The position numbers were made by a program, and so were the translations under genes. Below are positions 51,446-60,806 of a stretch of 64,000 bases of DNA, piece by piece. The notes beneath the pieces were generated by a model. It ran no database searches. It had not been told where the DNA came from and was given only the letters and a program-made list of their open reading frames with translations. Source of the stretch: CAVTRI01 sp963737075 (GTDB taxonomy: Bacteria; Actinomycetota; Acidimicrobiia; Acidimicrobiales; Palsa-688); the NCBI GenBank assembly GCA_963737075.1, contig CAVTRI010000002.1, positions 1,860,001 through 1,924,000 of the forward strand, given 5' to 3'. Every line of letters begins with the position of its first letter. Positions within the stretch are counted from its first letter, which is position 1.

Positions 51446-53583
51446 GCCTTCCCGACCCGGAGGTCCGCCGTCCTCCGTCGGCTGCGGCGAAGGTTGGCGG
51501 CGAGACACGCCTTCCCGGTACTCACCCGCGGGCGACAGAGTGTCTCCTCGAGGTCAGGGGCCTGCGGGTCGAGTTTCTCAGCGATGGCGTGTGGGTCCCC
51601 GCCGTGGAGGATGTCTCGTTTTCCTTGGCCGCAGGGGAAACGATGGCGCTGGTCGGCGAGAGCGGCTGTGGGAAGACCGTGTCTTCGCTCGCCGTGATGG
51701 GTCTCATCCCGCGGGCCAACGGACGTGTGAGAGGCGGCTCGATCGACTTTGACGGCCGGGATCTCCGAACGATCTCGTCCGAGGAGCTTCGCCGGGTCCG
51801 CGGCGACCGCATCGCCATGATCTTTCAGGAGCCCATGACGAGCCTGAACCCTGCCTTCACCATTGGTCAACAGATCTCATTTGCGGTTCGGGCCCACCGC
51901 TCGTGTAGCAAGGCGGAAGCTCGGGCGAAGGCCCTGGGGGTACTCGATCGGGTCGGCATACCTGACGCCGCACGGCGGATCGACGACTACCCGCACACGT
52001 TCTCCGGCGGCATGCGTCAGCGCGCGATGATCGCCATGGCGCTCTCGTGCGAGCCGGAGCTGCTCATTGCCGACGAGCCGACGACCGCGCTGGACGTGAC
52101 TGTCCAGGCGCAGATCATCGAGCTGCTCCGATCCCTGCGTGATGAGACCGGGATGGCGATGTTGTTCGTCACCCACGACCTCGGGGTGGTGGCCGACATC
52201 GGCCATCGGGTCGTGGTCATGTACGCCGGTCAGGTGGTCGAGACGGCATCGGTTGCAGAGCTGTTTCGGCAACCCCGCCATCCGTACACCGAAGGCCTCC
52301 TCCGGTCCACGCCCCAGCTGGGAACCCCGGGCCAGCCCCTTCCGATCATTCCCGGTGTGGTGCCGAGGCCGGGCTCGGTTGGCCCCGGGTGCCGCTTCCG
52401 GTCCCGCTGCGGCTACGCGGTCGCAGCGTGCGCCGAGGACCCCGTTGAGCTGGTGGAGGTCGGAGGTAGCGGGGCGACCCGATGCATTCGGCACGACGAG
52501 CTGCACTTGACACCCGCCCAACCGCCAACAGACGGTGTTGGGACCGTGGTCGCCAGGCGCTCCCCGTTACTCGAGGTGCGGGGTCTCCGGAAAGAGTTTC
52601 CGGTGACAAGTGGCGTGCTTCGTCGGGTGAGGGGTCACGTGCGTGCCGTCGACGGGGTCGACCTTACGGTCGGCGTCGGGGAGACGCTGGGGGTGGTGGG
52701 CGAAAGCGGTTCCGGTAAATCGACCATCGCCAGGTTGGTCTTGCGGTTGATCGAGCCGACGAGCGGCACGGTGCGCGTCGACGGTACCGACATCGCCCGT
52801 CTTGGAGGCGCCAAGCTGCGTCAAGCCCGGGCACACATGCAGATGGTCTTTCAGGATCCGTACTCGTCCCTCGACCCGAGGGCGACGATCGGCGCGAGCA
52901 TCGGCGAGCCGTTGGAGATTCATCGCGGTCTGCGAGGTGCTGAGCGCAACGAGCGGGTCGCCGAGCTGCTCGAGCTGGTGGGCATCGGGCCTCATCTGAT
53001 CCGTCGGTACCCGCACGAGTTCAGCGGCGGCCAGCGGCAGCGGATCGCCATCGCCCGAGCGCTGGCCCTCGAACCGCGATTGCTGGTCTGTGACGAACCT
53101 GTGAGCGCCCTGGACACGTCCACACAATCGCAGGTGATCAACCTGTTCGCCGACCTCCAGGAGCGCCTCGGTTTGGCCTATCTGTTCATCGCCCACGACC
53201 TGTCGGTCGTGCGCCATCTCAGCCATCGCATCGCGGTGACATACCTCGGCCGTGTCGTCGAGGAGGGCGCAGCCGAGGAGGTGTGCGAGCGACCTACGCA
53301 CCCCTACACCGAAGCGCTCCTCTCGGCCATCCCTGTTCCTGATCCGCAACGCCAGCGTCAACGGCGCCGCATCGTGCTCCGCGGCGAGATGCCGAGCGCG
53401 CTTGCCCCTCCGAGTGGGTGCCGTTTCCGGACCCGCTGCCCGTATGCCATGGATGTCTGTGCCAGCGAAGATCCTCCGCCATTCACGAATCCGGCGGGCA
53501 CGACGACCTGGTGCCACCTCCATCGCCAAGGTCCGAGGATCAACGGTGCTTCAGTGATCACGCTCGGCCGCGGTCGAAGCTGA
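51442..53583 (+). CDS. Fused double ABC ATPase (DppD-DppF type)
   Basis: A 713-residue protein with two complete nucleotide-binding domains. First: Walker A GESGCGKT, signature FSGGMRQRAMI, Walker B LLIADEPTTALD. Second: GESGSGKST, FSGGQRQRIAIA, LLVCDEPVSALD. Each ends in the Cys-containing C-terminal box of the Opp/Dpp family (RFRSRCGYAVAAC; RFRTRCPYAMDVC). The importer is thus complete in four genes. It starts with GTG at 51442, overlapping the DppC gene. The N-terminal 30 residues before the first domain are extra and Ala/Pro-rich. Its 3' end lies 23 bases from the restored end of the convergent PIG-L gene. Confidence 0.95.
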   Translation: MSLPDPEVRRPPSAAAKVGGETRLPGTHPRATECLLEVRGLRVEFLSDGVWVPAVEDVSFSLAAGETMALVGESGCGKTVSSLAVMGLIPRANGRVRGGSIDFDGRDLRTISSEELRRVRGDRIAMIFQEPMTSLNPAFTIGQQISFAVRAHRSCSKAEARAKALGVLDRVGIPDAARRIDDYPHTFSGGMRQRAMIAMALSCEPELLIADEPTTALDVTVQAQIIELLRSLRDETGMAMLFVTHDLGVVADIGHRVVVMYAGQVVETASVAELFRQPRHPYTEGLLRSTPQLGTPGQPLPIIPGVVPRPGSVGPGCRFRSRCGYAVAACAEDPVELVEVGGSGATRCIRHDELHLTPAQPPTDGVGTVVARRSPLLEVRGLRKEFPVTSGVLRRVRGHVRAVDGVDLTVGVGETLGVVGESGSGKSTIARLVLRLIEPTSGTVRVDGTDIARLGGAKLRQARAHMQMVFQDPYSSLDPRATIGASIGEPLEIHRGLRGAERNERVAELLELVGIGPHLIRRYPHEFSGGQRQRIAIARALALEPRLLVCDEPVSALDTSTQSQVINLFADLQERLGLAYLFIAHDLSVVRHLSHRIAVTYLGRVVEEGAAEEVCERPTHPYTEALLSAIPVPDPQRQRQRRRIVLRGEMPSALAPPSGCRFRTRCPYAMDVCASEDPPPFTNPAGTTTWCHLHRQGPRINGASVITLGRGRS

Positions 53584-53606
53584 CGCCGGCTCGCCGAGAA
53601 GCGGCC

Positions 53607-54396
53607 CTAGTCGTACCATTCGCTCAGCCGCTCCCAACCGCGGGGCGGTGGCGCCAATCGCCAGAACTGCTCCGGGGCGTGGGCGTCGAGACGGGTCGTC
53701 AGGGCGTGGTCGCGCTGCAGTGGCGGGATTCTGGCTTCGATAACACCAGATCGCTTGCCGCTTGCGGTCCTCGTCGAGGGAGATCGGCACCAGTGCCGGG
53801 GTCGGCCAGATACCGGCACGGAAGAGTTTCGACACCCGCCAGGCCAGCATCCCGGGCAAGTGCTTGTAGCCGTGGTCCTCGTAGGCGAACCATGACCATT
53901 CGAGGTGGAGAAGGCGTATCTGCATGGCCGCGTCGTGGGTCAGCACGTGATCGGGATTGGCCAGGCCCATCGGGATGACGACCATGGTGGGATTCGCGGC
54001 CACCAAAGCCTTCTCCAGCATGGGGGCGATGTCCGCTGGCTTCGGACGGTCCTCGACGGCCAGATACTGATGGTCGGAGAAGTCCAGCCACACCGGTGTC
54101 GCACCGAGCACCTGCATCGCCGCCCGATCTTCGTCACGGCGCACGGCGACAACGTCCTCTCCGGGGGCGAATCCGCCGAGGGCATCCCATTCGGTCGGTG
54201 TTTCTGGATACTTTGGAGGCCAACCTCCGAAGACGGTGATCACCGTCGTCTTCGCGCGCCCCGCGTGCTCGATGAGCAACTCTCCCGCCCCCATGGCGGC
54301 GTCATCGAAGTGCGGCGAGAGGACCACGATGGTTCGCAACTCCTCAGCCGACACGTCTCCCCACGTCGGCTGTTCGACCTCCGCTTCGGTGTCCAC
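53607..54396 (-). pseudogene. PIG-L (LmbE-type) deacetylase with a single-base frameshift
   Basis: The main part is a PIG-L family protein: TIVVLSPHFDDAAMGAG (PHxDD zinc motif with Phe for Pro) and ANPDHVLTHDA. Near 53729 the frame breaks: the raw frame continues NPATAARPRPDD into 53551, overlapping the ABC ATPase, while dropping one T of ATT at 53728-53730 restores IPPLQRDHALTTRLDAHAPE and ends at 53607 with FWRLAPPPRGWERLSEWYD, a typical family end. The restored gene no longer overlaps the ATPase. Either a mutation or a sequencing error. The enzyme would deacetylate an N-acetyl sugar or related amide. Confidence 0.78.
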
Positions 54397-54432
54397 GACC
54401 CCCTCCTCTCGCCGCGTGCCACACTACTGGAC

Positions 54433-54816
54433 ATGGATGTTCGCTCGATCGAAGACGTGGCTCCTGTCGCCGAGCACAACGGTACGGTTCCGGTGTGGTG
54501 GCTGGTTCGACCCCGGGAGATGATGGACATCACGAAAGGCGGCCACCTCGAACTTGTCAATGAGTTCGAGGTGGTCGGCGGCGGCCACGTATATCCGCAC
54601 GAGCACCCGACCCACGAGTTCTATTACGTGACCGCCGGGCGAGGAATCATGGAAATCGCCAGTGAAGAGCGGGAGATTCGTCAAGGTGATCTGGTCCACA
54701 TCCCGCCGAATACCGTGCACACGCTGCGACCGGTGAGCGACCATGCTTCGATCCACTGCTTCTGCTTCGCGATAGCCGAGCCGGGCGCCGGACCGGTCGA
54801 CTACACCACTCACTAA
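54433..54816 (+). CDS. Cupin-fold protein
   Basis: A 127-residue single cupin domain protein. The metal-binding motif 1 is GGHVYPHEHPTHEFYYVTAGRG (His-x-His with a later Glu/Tyr), and motif 2 is VHIPPNTVHTLRPVSD with its His. Such proteins are dioxygenases, isomerases or sugar-binding sensors. It lies between the divergent PIG-L gene (36-bp gap at their starts) and the convergent RraA gene end. Its ATG at 54433 is chosen as the first Met near the fold. Confidence 0.87.
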   Translation: MDVRSIEDVAPVAEHNGTVPVWWLVRPREMMDITKGGHLELVNEFEVVGGGHVYPHEHPTHEFYYVTAGRGIMEIASEEREIRQGDLVHIPPNTVHTLRPVSDHASIHCFCFAIAEPGAGPVDYTTH

Positions 54817-54852
54817 AGCGTTGTCCGGGAGTCGCGTCTCTCTGCCGGTCGC

Positions 54853-55482
54853 TTATTGGGGGATGTGGCGCACGGCGCCCGTGTCGAGGCCCAACAACTC
54901 GACCGTTGTCGCGCCCGCACGTAGGCGAGTGAACATGTCCGCCTCCCGTTCGGCCCGGGCTCGACCCCGAGCGATCACCTCTGCCAACTCGGCCGCGGCC
55001 ACCACGACCACCCCATCGCGGTCGGCGACCAGCCAGTCGCCGGTCGTCACATCCTCGTCACCCACCCGAGCCTTGCCTCCGACCTCGCCTCCTGAGCGCT
55101 TGGCGGCGCCGAGCAGGGCGGTCGTCGTCGAAAAGACTGGGAAGCCGTGCGCCTCGATGGCGGCCACGTCCCGGACGCCGCCGTCGATCACCAGGCCCCG
55201 GAGGTCCCGGGCTTCGGCGGCGGTGGTGAGCACCTCGCCCCAGTAGCCTCGCTCGGGCGGACTCACTGCAACCACCAGGACCGACCCCGGCGGAGCCTGG
55301 ACAACCGCAGCGTGCACCGCCAGGTTGTCGGCCGGAGCGCACGAAACAACGAACGACGGCCCGGCGAGGACAGCACCCGGCCACGCAGCCCGGATGCGCG
55401 GGTGCATGGGATGGCCGCCGCTTTCTCCCAGCGTTGCCGACCCCAGTGCGAGGAGATCGGTTGCTGCTTCGTCCGACGTCAT
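54853..55482 (-). CDS. RraA-family aldolase-like protein
   Basis: A 209-residue protein of the RraA/HMG-aldolase family. YWGEVLTTAAEARDLRGLVIDGGVRD has the catalytic/metal-binding Arg-Asp pair (GGVRD), and VGGKARVGDEDVTTGDWLVADRDGVVVV the second conserved block. These enzymes cleave 4-hydroxy-4-methyl-2-oxoglutarate or carboxy-hydroxy acids to pyruvate, a late step of aromatic ring meta-cleavage, or act as RNase E regulators in a subset. It starts at an ATG overlapping the GMC oxidoreductase stop (TGATG) after GGAGGGTG, so it is the last gene in the eleven-gene minus-strand run. Confidence 0.88.
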   Translation of the reverse strand: MTSDEAATDLLALGSATLGESGGHPMHPRIRAAWPGAVLAGPSFVVSCAPADNLAVHAAVVQAPPGSVLVVAVSPPERGYWGEVLTTAAEARDLRGLVIDGGVRDVAAIEAHGFPVFSTTTALLGAAKRSGGEVGGKARVGDEDVTTGDWLVADRDGVVVVAAAELAEVIARGRARAEREADMFTRLRAGATTVELLGLDTGAVRHIPQ

Positions 55483-57137
55483 CACCCTCCTTTGGCGGCC
55501 ACGAGCGCCCGCATGTTCCGGATCGCTAATGCGATGAGCGTCAGGGTCGGACCGTACCCGGCACTTGTGGGAAACAGAGATGAATCTGCGATCAAAACGT
55601 TCGGCACCTCGTGCAGGCGGCCCCACGGATCGCAAACGGAGGTGGCCTGATCGGAGCCCATCCGCACTGTGCCCGCGACGTGGCGTGAGATCGGCACCGG
55701 GTCGAAGGGGCCCGGTGAGCTGTGGGTAAAGGTCCATTCGGCACCTGCCAGTTTCAGGCACGCTTCCAGCTTGGGTGCGTAGTAGGCCGATGCAACCTCC
55801 TCATGACGGTGAGCCCGGTACGTGACACGAAGGACCGGGAACCCTCGCACGTCGCGTACGGCAGGGTCGAGGTCGACCCGGTTGGTCGGCTGTGGAAGAT
55901 CTTCACCTTGCATGATGAAGCCCCACAGCCGGTCGCGCATTACCGATTCTCGCATCGCATCCTTGTGGCGGGCTCCCCAAGGGCTGAGCTTGGCCTCGAT
56001 GATCGGGTGCGCCGGTCCGGCGTGCTCGACCATGCCGCCCTTTATCCATGGGAGTCCAGCGGCGTGGGCGGTTGTCAGCGATTCGGGGTCCGACACCATG
56101 TGATCGTCGTGCACGTGGGTGACCGACCGTCCCTTGTGAGGATGCACACGCATCGGCATCTTGCCGAGCACATACGTCTGGAAATGGAACATGAGGTTCC
56201 GGCCGATCATCGGGTGCTCGAACCCCGACAGCTGCAGAAGGCGTGGCGTTTCGAGTCCCCCTGCCGCAACGATGACGTTGGCGGCCCGCTCCATGTGACT
56301 CGCCCCTTCAGCGTCGACAAACTCCACGCCAGTTGCCGTTCCGTTGCTGACCAGGATGCGCGACACGAACGTCTCCGGGCGCAACTCCGCTCGACCGGTC
56401 AGGAGCGCCCGGCGCAGCGACGAGACGGGGTCGCCCTTGGCGTGGATGGGGCAACCGAAGAAGGAACAGAAACCGCAGTTGTTGCAAGCGGGTCGGCCGT
56501 CGTAGGGAACCGAGTTGGCCGCGGTGGGCGCGGGATACGGATGCCAACCCAGCTTGTTGGCCGCCGCCGACGTGAGGAGGGCGCCATACATGGGTGCTCC
56601 CGGCGGCATCGGGTAAGGGTCTGACCGCCAGGCCGCGAACGGGTTGGCGTCGGCGTCGCCGGCCACCCCAACCAGTCGCTCCGCCTCGGTGTAGGACGCT
56701 TCCAGGTCGGCGTAGGTCAGCGGCCAGTCCGCGAGCGTGGCCTCCTCGACCGGACCGCGATCTGAAAGCAGGTGGAAGTCTTCCTCGCGGAACCGTGGGA
56801 CCTTTCCGTCCGCGTGGGTGCCGCCGCCGCCCACGGTCGAAGGTACGTTGTTGACCTCGCCCGTCCGGAGCCGGTCTCCGTCGGCAGCGTCCCGGCGGAA
56901 CGTCCTCGGTTCGAGCAGCGGATCGGGCCCGAGAAAGTGGCGGAACACGAATTTGAGCTCGTCGTTGGAAAAGTCGCCGGCCAGTTGTGCTGGGTGGTCC
57001 AGGTCGATCAGGTGGTTGCGGCCCTTTTCGAACACGACGACAGACCACCCGGCTGCGGTCAAGATGTCCGCGGCCGTCGAGCCGCCTGGTCCAGAGCCGA
57101 CAATGATGGCGTCGAAGTCTCGGCTGCCGGTTGTCAC
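55482..57137 (-). CDS. GMC-family FAD oxidoreductase
   Basis: A 551-residue glucose-methanol-choline oxidoreductase. IIVGSGPGGSTAADILTAAGWSVVVFEKG is the FAD-binding opening; RPACNNCGFCSFFGC carries the Cys-rich insert of the bacterial dehydrogenase branch; HVAGTVRMG and SAGYGPTLTLIALAIRN are the C-terminal catalytic His region. Together with the gluconate dehydrogenase subunit 3 family protein encoded four bases of overlap away, it probably forms a membrane- or periplasm-linked sugar, alcohol or polyol dehydrogenase, although no signal peptide is seen here. Confidence 0.93.
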   Translation of the reverse strand: MTTGSRDFDAIIVGSGPGGSTAADILTAAGWSVVVFEKGRNHLIDLDHPAQLAGDFSNDELKFVFRHFLGPDPLLEPRTFRRDAADGDRLRTGEVNNVPSTVGGGGTHADGKVPRFREEDFHLLSDRGPVEEATLADWPLTYADLEASYTEAERLVGVAGDADANPFAAWRSDPYPMPPGAPMYGALLTSAAANKLGWHPYPAPTAANSVPYDGRPACNNCGFCSFFGCPIHAKGDPVSSLRRALLTGRAELRPETFVSRILVSNGTATGVEFVDAEGASHMERAANVIVAAGGLETPRLLQLSGFEHPMIGRNLMFHFQTYVLGKMPMRVHPHKGRSVTHVHDDHMVSDPESLTTAHAAGLPWIKGGMVEHAGPAHPIIEAKLSPWGARHKDAMRESVMRDRLWGFIMQGEDLPQPTNRVDLDPAVRDVRGFPVLRVTYRAHRHEEVASAYYAPKLEACLKLAGAEWTFTHSSPGPFDPVPISRHVAGTVRMGSDQATSVCDPWGRLHEVPNVLIADSSLFPTSAGYGPTLTLIALAIRNMRALVAAKGG

Positions 57138-57697
57138 GGCTGGCTGACCTCTTCATCGGTGTGCCCCTGAGGTTGTACGTCCCCCTCGTAGCGGATGTAG
57201 CGCCAGCCGACGAGATCACGGTTTCCGCCATACTCGGGCGCGCTGTACATCCCTTCGCAACAATGCTCATAGAGGAGGGTCGTGAACTCCTCATGGGCGC
57301 GGAGGCGGGCGTCCTGCTCTTCGCCGTCGACCTCGGCGTAGTCGGCGCCCAGCGCCGCCAGACCGTCGCGGTAGCGCTCCTGCAATCCGACCACTGGACC
57401 GTTCCATTCGCGATCCGGAATCCCACGCGACCCCTCGATCCGGGTCCGCCACGCCAGCTCGTCCAAGGCGGTCAGGCGGTGGAACGTGGCGAACCTGGCG
57501 TCGCCGCCGAACCGGCCGGAAAACGGGCCCCCGGCCCAGATCCGTGGCGGATCGAAGGCGAACGCGCCCAAAAAGCCGTCGATGTAGTCGGCCACCCCCG
57601 CCTCACGGGCTCCGGGATCTGCGTCTGTCGGGATCAGCCGGGCCGTCGCCGCCTCGATGATGCGGTACTCGACATCGCTGAAAAAGACGGACATCAA
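57134..57697 (-). CDS. Gluconate 2-dehydrogenase subunit 3 family protein
   Basis: A 187-residue small subunit: VEYRIIEAATARLIPTDADPGAREAGVADYIDGFL is the usual start of this family, which pairs with GMC-type catalytic subunits as a chaperone or gamma subunit. No twin-arginine signal is visible, unlike many relatives. The gene overlaps GMC by four bases at 57134-57137 and AllA by four bases at 57694-57697. This tight overlap marks one translational unit. Confidence 0.9.
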   Translation of the reverse strand: MMSVFFSDVEYRIIEAATARLIPTDADPGAREAGVADYIDGFLGAFAFDPPRIWAGGPFSGRFGGDARFATFHRLTALDELAWRTRIEGSRGIPDREWNGPVVGLQERYRDGLAALGADYAEVDGEEQDARLRAHEEFTTLLYEHCCEGMYSAPEYGGNRDLVGWRYIRYEGDVQPQGHTDEEVSQP

Positions 57698-58158
57698 AGC
57701 ACCGTCTCGACGATGACACCCAGGTCGCGTTCGAGGTAGGCGATCTCGTTATCGTTCGCGAAGCCCTTTCCCTGCACGTTCACCAGGTCGACATGGTCAT
57801 GCAGGGGATAGGGCCCCCAGTGCCAGGTTCCGAGGGCGAGATTCACCCCGGCGCTCCCGTCGCAGATGAAGGCACGCAGGTGTGTCAGGTGGTCTATGCT
57901 CGAAAAGTCGTACACCGCAGCTGCGACGACGATCAGCGTCGGCTTGCCCGCCAAGGCTACGAGAGCCTGGGTGGCTTTGTGATGGCGGTTCAAGTGGTCA
58001 CATCGCAGTGGTCGGTGGTCGTAGTGCAATACATTCAGATGGAATGCTTCGCCGTCGCGAAGCTCCATGACCATGTCGCCTCGACGGATCATCTGCCCAA
58101 ACGGAGCAAACGCCTCCTCGGTCAGTGGCTCAGCTCTGACGGTGTGGATCGTTGTCAT
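57694..58158 (-). CDS. Ureidoglycolate lyase/AllA-like protein
   Basis: A 154-residue beta-barrel protein: AEPLTEEAFAPFGQMI and the later PLRCDHLNRHHKATQALVALAGKPTLIVVA (with the HHKxTQ motif) follow ureidoglycolate lyase, and GVNLALGTWHWGPYPL the second conserved strand. True AllA releases urea and glyoxylate in allantoin breakdown. No other allantoin genes are here, so it may act on another small acid. It overlaps the next gene by four bases. Confidence 0.85.
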   Translation of the reverse strand: MTTIHTVRAEPLTEEAFAPFGQMIRRGDMVMELRDGEAFHLNVLHYDHRPLRCDHLNRHHKATQALVALAGKPTLIVVAAAVYDFSSIDHLTHLRAFICDGSAGVNLALGTWHWGPYPLHDHVDLVNVQGKGFANDNEIAYLERDLGVIVETVL

Positions 58159-58187
58159 CGGCGTCAGTTTGCAACACGCAACTGTCT

Positions 58188-58880
58188 CTAGTCGCCTTCA
58201 CCTCGAAGCCAGTCCAGCCCGCCGGCGAGATGACGTAAGAACAAAGGACTTTCCCAGGCAGCGGGGAAGTGGCCGAGCGATGTGTACAGGACGCGGCCGC
58301 GCCCTTCTGTGAAGCACCATGCCACCGGAAAGCCGTGTGCTGTCTGCATTGCACCCTCGGCGCTCAGGTCGAGGTCCGCTTCGGGCACGCGGAGAAGAAC
58401 CCGCGCATCCGGCCGCAAGTCGCGGAACTGGTAGACCTCGTCATGCCAGGACCACCGCGAACCGAGGTGCGCCAGTGCTGGGTGCCCGGGTTCGCAGACC
58501 TCGAGGTGGACGTCCTGGGTCCACGGGTGACCGTCGAAGCGAGCACCGACCAACTGGCCGTATTCGTCCCAGCCGTAGCACGCGTCGGTCGCCGCGTGGA
58601 TGGCGAGGATCCCTGTGCCACCCGACTGGACACCTGCCACCAGTGCCGCTCGCTGGGCCTCGTCCCAGGGCGTCTCGCCGATCGTAAACAGGGCAACGGT
58701 CGCCGCCGACGAGAGCTGGTCGACGGGAAGGCGCCGGACGTCGTCGACATGGAGGAACCCGAGCCCAGCGGTCTCGGCAAGCTGCGCCAGGGCGATGACC
58801 GACTGACCGAGGACCCCGTGCACACCCGCCGGGCCGTTCGCGTAGGGAGCCACCTGCGTGACATAGATCACCAGAGCCAT
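58188..58880 (-). CDS. ThuA-like domain protein
   Basis: A 230-residue ThuA (trehalose utilisation)-type protein with the glutamine-amidotransferase-like fold. SSAATVALFTIGETPWDEAQRAALVAGVQSGGTGILAIHAATDA and RVLYTSLGHFPAAWESP (the terminal LGH) are typical. The role is not known; members often occur with sugar oxidoreductases, in keeping with GMC. It is separated by three bases from the nitrilase gene and 29 from AllA. Confidence 0.85.
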   Translation of the reverse strand: MALVIYVTQVAPYANGPAGVHGVLGQSVIALAQLAETAGLGFLHVDDVRRLPVDQLSSAATVALFTIGETPWDEAQRAALVAGVQSGGTGILAIHAATDACYGWDEYGQLVGARFDGHPWTQDVHLEVCEPGHPALAHLGSRWSWHDEVYQFRDLRPDARVLLRVPEADLDLSAEGAMQTAHGFPVAWCFTEGRGRVLYTSLGHFPAAWESPLFLRHLAGGLDWLRGEGD

Positions 58881-58883
58881 TGC

Positions 58884-59951
58884 CTACCGGTCCGGGGGAA
58901 CCCAGACGCCCCGCTCCTGCAGCAGGGCGATCTGGCGCTGATTGACGTGTTGTCGGTATTCGGCGTGGTTGTACGGCGGACGGTCGAGGTACAGGTTCTT
59001 CGGGTAGATGGGCTGGTCGTACAGGACCCCGTACAGCTCCGTACGGACGTCCTTGAGCCAGTTGTCCCACTGGGCAGAGGCGCGATGATGCCGCAACGCC
59101 TGGATGTCGATCGGACCGGCCACGTAGGTTGAGCCTGCCCCGTAGTCCTGCCGGCCCACGACGCGGCCCTTGTAATCAATGATGTACGAGCGCCCACCGA
59201 ACGTGTCGATGGGGGTGTCGTCGTCGGGGGTCAGGTAATAGGTTCCCATGTTGGGCGCCACCACGTAGAGGTTGTTGTCCAGAGCCCGCGCCCGGCTCTG
59301 GATCTCGAAGTAGTCGTTGCCCGTGGCCGGATGAGGGTACGAGGCCCGGTAGACAACCTCGGCGCCGTTGAGCGCCAAGGCCCGGGCGTTTTCCGGATAC
59401 GACCCCTCGTTGGCCATCATGATGCCGAGGCGGCCGATGTCGGTGTCAACCACGGGCCAGAACGCGTCGAGGGAGTTGCCGTAGCGCTCGACCCACCAGT
59501 CGTAGATGTCGTGCGGGCAGACCGAGTGTTCCACCGGAAAGAGAGGCGAAACCTTGTAGTGCTGGAGGATCACTTCGCCCTGCGGGTTCAGGATGAACCC
59601 CACATTGAAGAAGCGGTCCGGCCAGTCCGGATGTCGGGCCTTGGCCTGGGCGATCAAAAACGACTCGTAGGTGCGGGCCAGCTCGCCCAGCGCCTCCGTC
59701 TCTCGCCCCGGAATGTCGATGGCGCATTCGCGCGCAAAGGTCGCGTGATCGAGGTCCAGCACCTCATCGTTGAAGGCCTGGAGCGCCCCCTCCGGCAGGG
59801 CAATCAGCCGGACCGGGATCGACAGGCTGGAGAGCCACGCCGCCGCCTTGACCAGATGCCGAAGGTGCTCGAGGTTGATCTCGATGTCGGACCGAGTGCG
59901 GATACCCCGCACGGTCGGTATCAACCCGACGGCCATGTACGGTTCCACCAT
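58884..59951 (-). CDS. Nitrilase-superfamily protein lacking the catalytic Cys
   Basis: A 355-residue carbon-nitrogen hydrolase-fold protein close to aliphatic amidases. The catalytic Glu (Glu54 in ALPEGAL) and Lys (Lys133 in LQHYKVSPL) are present. The third residue, which should be Cys in a segment like IICxDGNYPE, is Ala180 in GIMMANEGSYPENARALALNGAEVV, so the usual thioester chemistry cannot run. It may be a pseudoenzyme, a binding subunit or a protein with another nucleophile. The ATG at 59951 is chosen because GGAGGGAGG lies upstream; GTG at 59981 is possible. Confidence 0.86.
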   Translation of the reverse strand: MVEPYMAVGLIPTVRGIRTRSDIEINLEHLRHLVKAAAWLSSLSIPVRLIALPEGALQAFNDEVLDLDHATFARECAIDIPGRETEALGELARTYESFLIAQAKARHPDWPDRFFNVGFILNPQGEVILQHYKVSPLFPVEHSVCPHDIYDWWVERYGNSLDAFWPVVDTDIGRLGIMMANEGSYPENARALALNGAEVVYRASYPHPATGNDYFEIQSRARALDNNLYVVAPNMGTYYLTPDDDTPIDTFGGRSYIIDYKGRVVGRQDYGAGSTYVAGPIDIQALRHHRASAQWDNWLKDVRTELYGVLYDQPIYPKNLYLDRPPYNHAEYRQHVNQRQIALLQERGVWVPPDR

Positions 59952-60034
59952 GTCGCCGTTACCTCCCTCCACGGTGTGCACCGCATTCGTAGCACGCCGG
60001 GTTCGCCGCCTTCGGGCCGAACAGATTGAGGAGG

Positions 60035-60793
60035 TCAGAGCATCGAGCTGGCGCCGTTGACGCTGATGACCTGACCGGTGATGAAGCTGGCTTCGTCTGA
60101 AGCCACGAAGGCGATGGCGGCCGCCGCCTCCTCCAGGGAGGCGGCCCGCCCGGCGGGGATGGTGCCGATGATGCGTTGCAGGGCGGGCGCCGCGGCGGCG
60201 TTTTCCATGAGCCGGGCGACCTGCTCAGTGACGACCATCGAGGGGGCGACGGTGTTGACGGTGATGCCGTCGGCAATGAACTCGCGCGCCAGCCCGGTCG
60301 TCAGGCCGTGTACGCCGCCTTTGGCGGCGTTGTAAATGGCGTGGTCGTACAAACCGTTGCGCACCGACTCTGCGCCCACGTTGACGATGCGCCCATACCG
60401 CTGGCGGCGCATGACCGGCAGGGCCTCCAGCGTGCAGTAGATAGTGGTCCACAGGTTGCGGTCGATCGTCGCCCGCAACGTTTCCTCGGTGTGGTCCAGG
60501 GTCGGGCGGATCACACCACCCCCGGCATTGTTGACCAGAATGTCGAGCCGGCCGGTCCGCTCGACCGCCTCGCGGCACACGGCGGCCGCCCCAGCCCGGC
60601 TCGAGAGGTCGGCGACGACAGTGTGCACCTTGACGCCGTCCTGCGCGAGCGCGGGCGAAGCGTTGTCGAGGGCGGCACCGTCGACGTCGGCGAGCACCAG
60701 GCGGACGCCCTCCTCGCCGAAGCGCCTGGCGACCGCCAGGCCGATGCCTCGCGCCGCACCGGTAACGACGGCGACCCGGTCAGCGAATCTCAT
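60035..60793 (-). CDS. SDR family oxidoreductase (cis-dihydrodiol or 3-oxoacyl dehydrogenase type)
   Basis: A 252-residue classical SDR: TGAARGIG, LADVDG (an Asp suggesting NAD), NNAGGG and YNAAK are all intact, with a usual end ITGQVISVNGASSML. It directly follows the dioxygenase beta subunit (13-bp gap) and could turn its cis-dihydrodiol product into a catechol. Met at 60793 is preferred; the frame continues upstream into the beta subunit but is not conserved there. Confidence 0.9.
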   Translation of the reverse strand: MRFADRVAVVTGAARGIGLAVARRFGEEGVRLVLADVDGAALDNASPALAQDGVKVHTVVADLSSRAGAAAVCREAVERTGRLDILVNNAGGGVIRPTLDHTEETLRATIDRNLWTTIYCTLEALPVMRRQRYGRIVNVGAESVRNGLYDHAIYNAAKGGVHGLTTGLAREFIADGITVNTVAPSMVVTEQVARLMENAAAAPALQRIIGTIPAGRAASLEEAAAAIAFVASDEASFITGQVISVNGASSML

Positions 60794-60806
60794 ACCGAGC
60801 GTCTCC

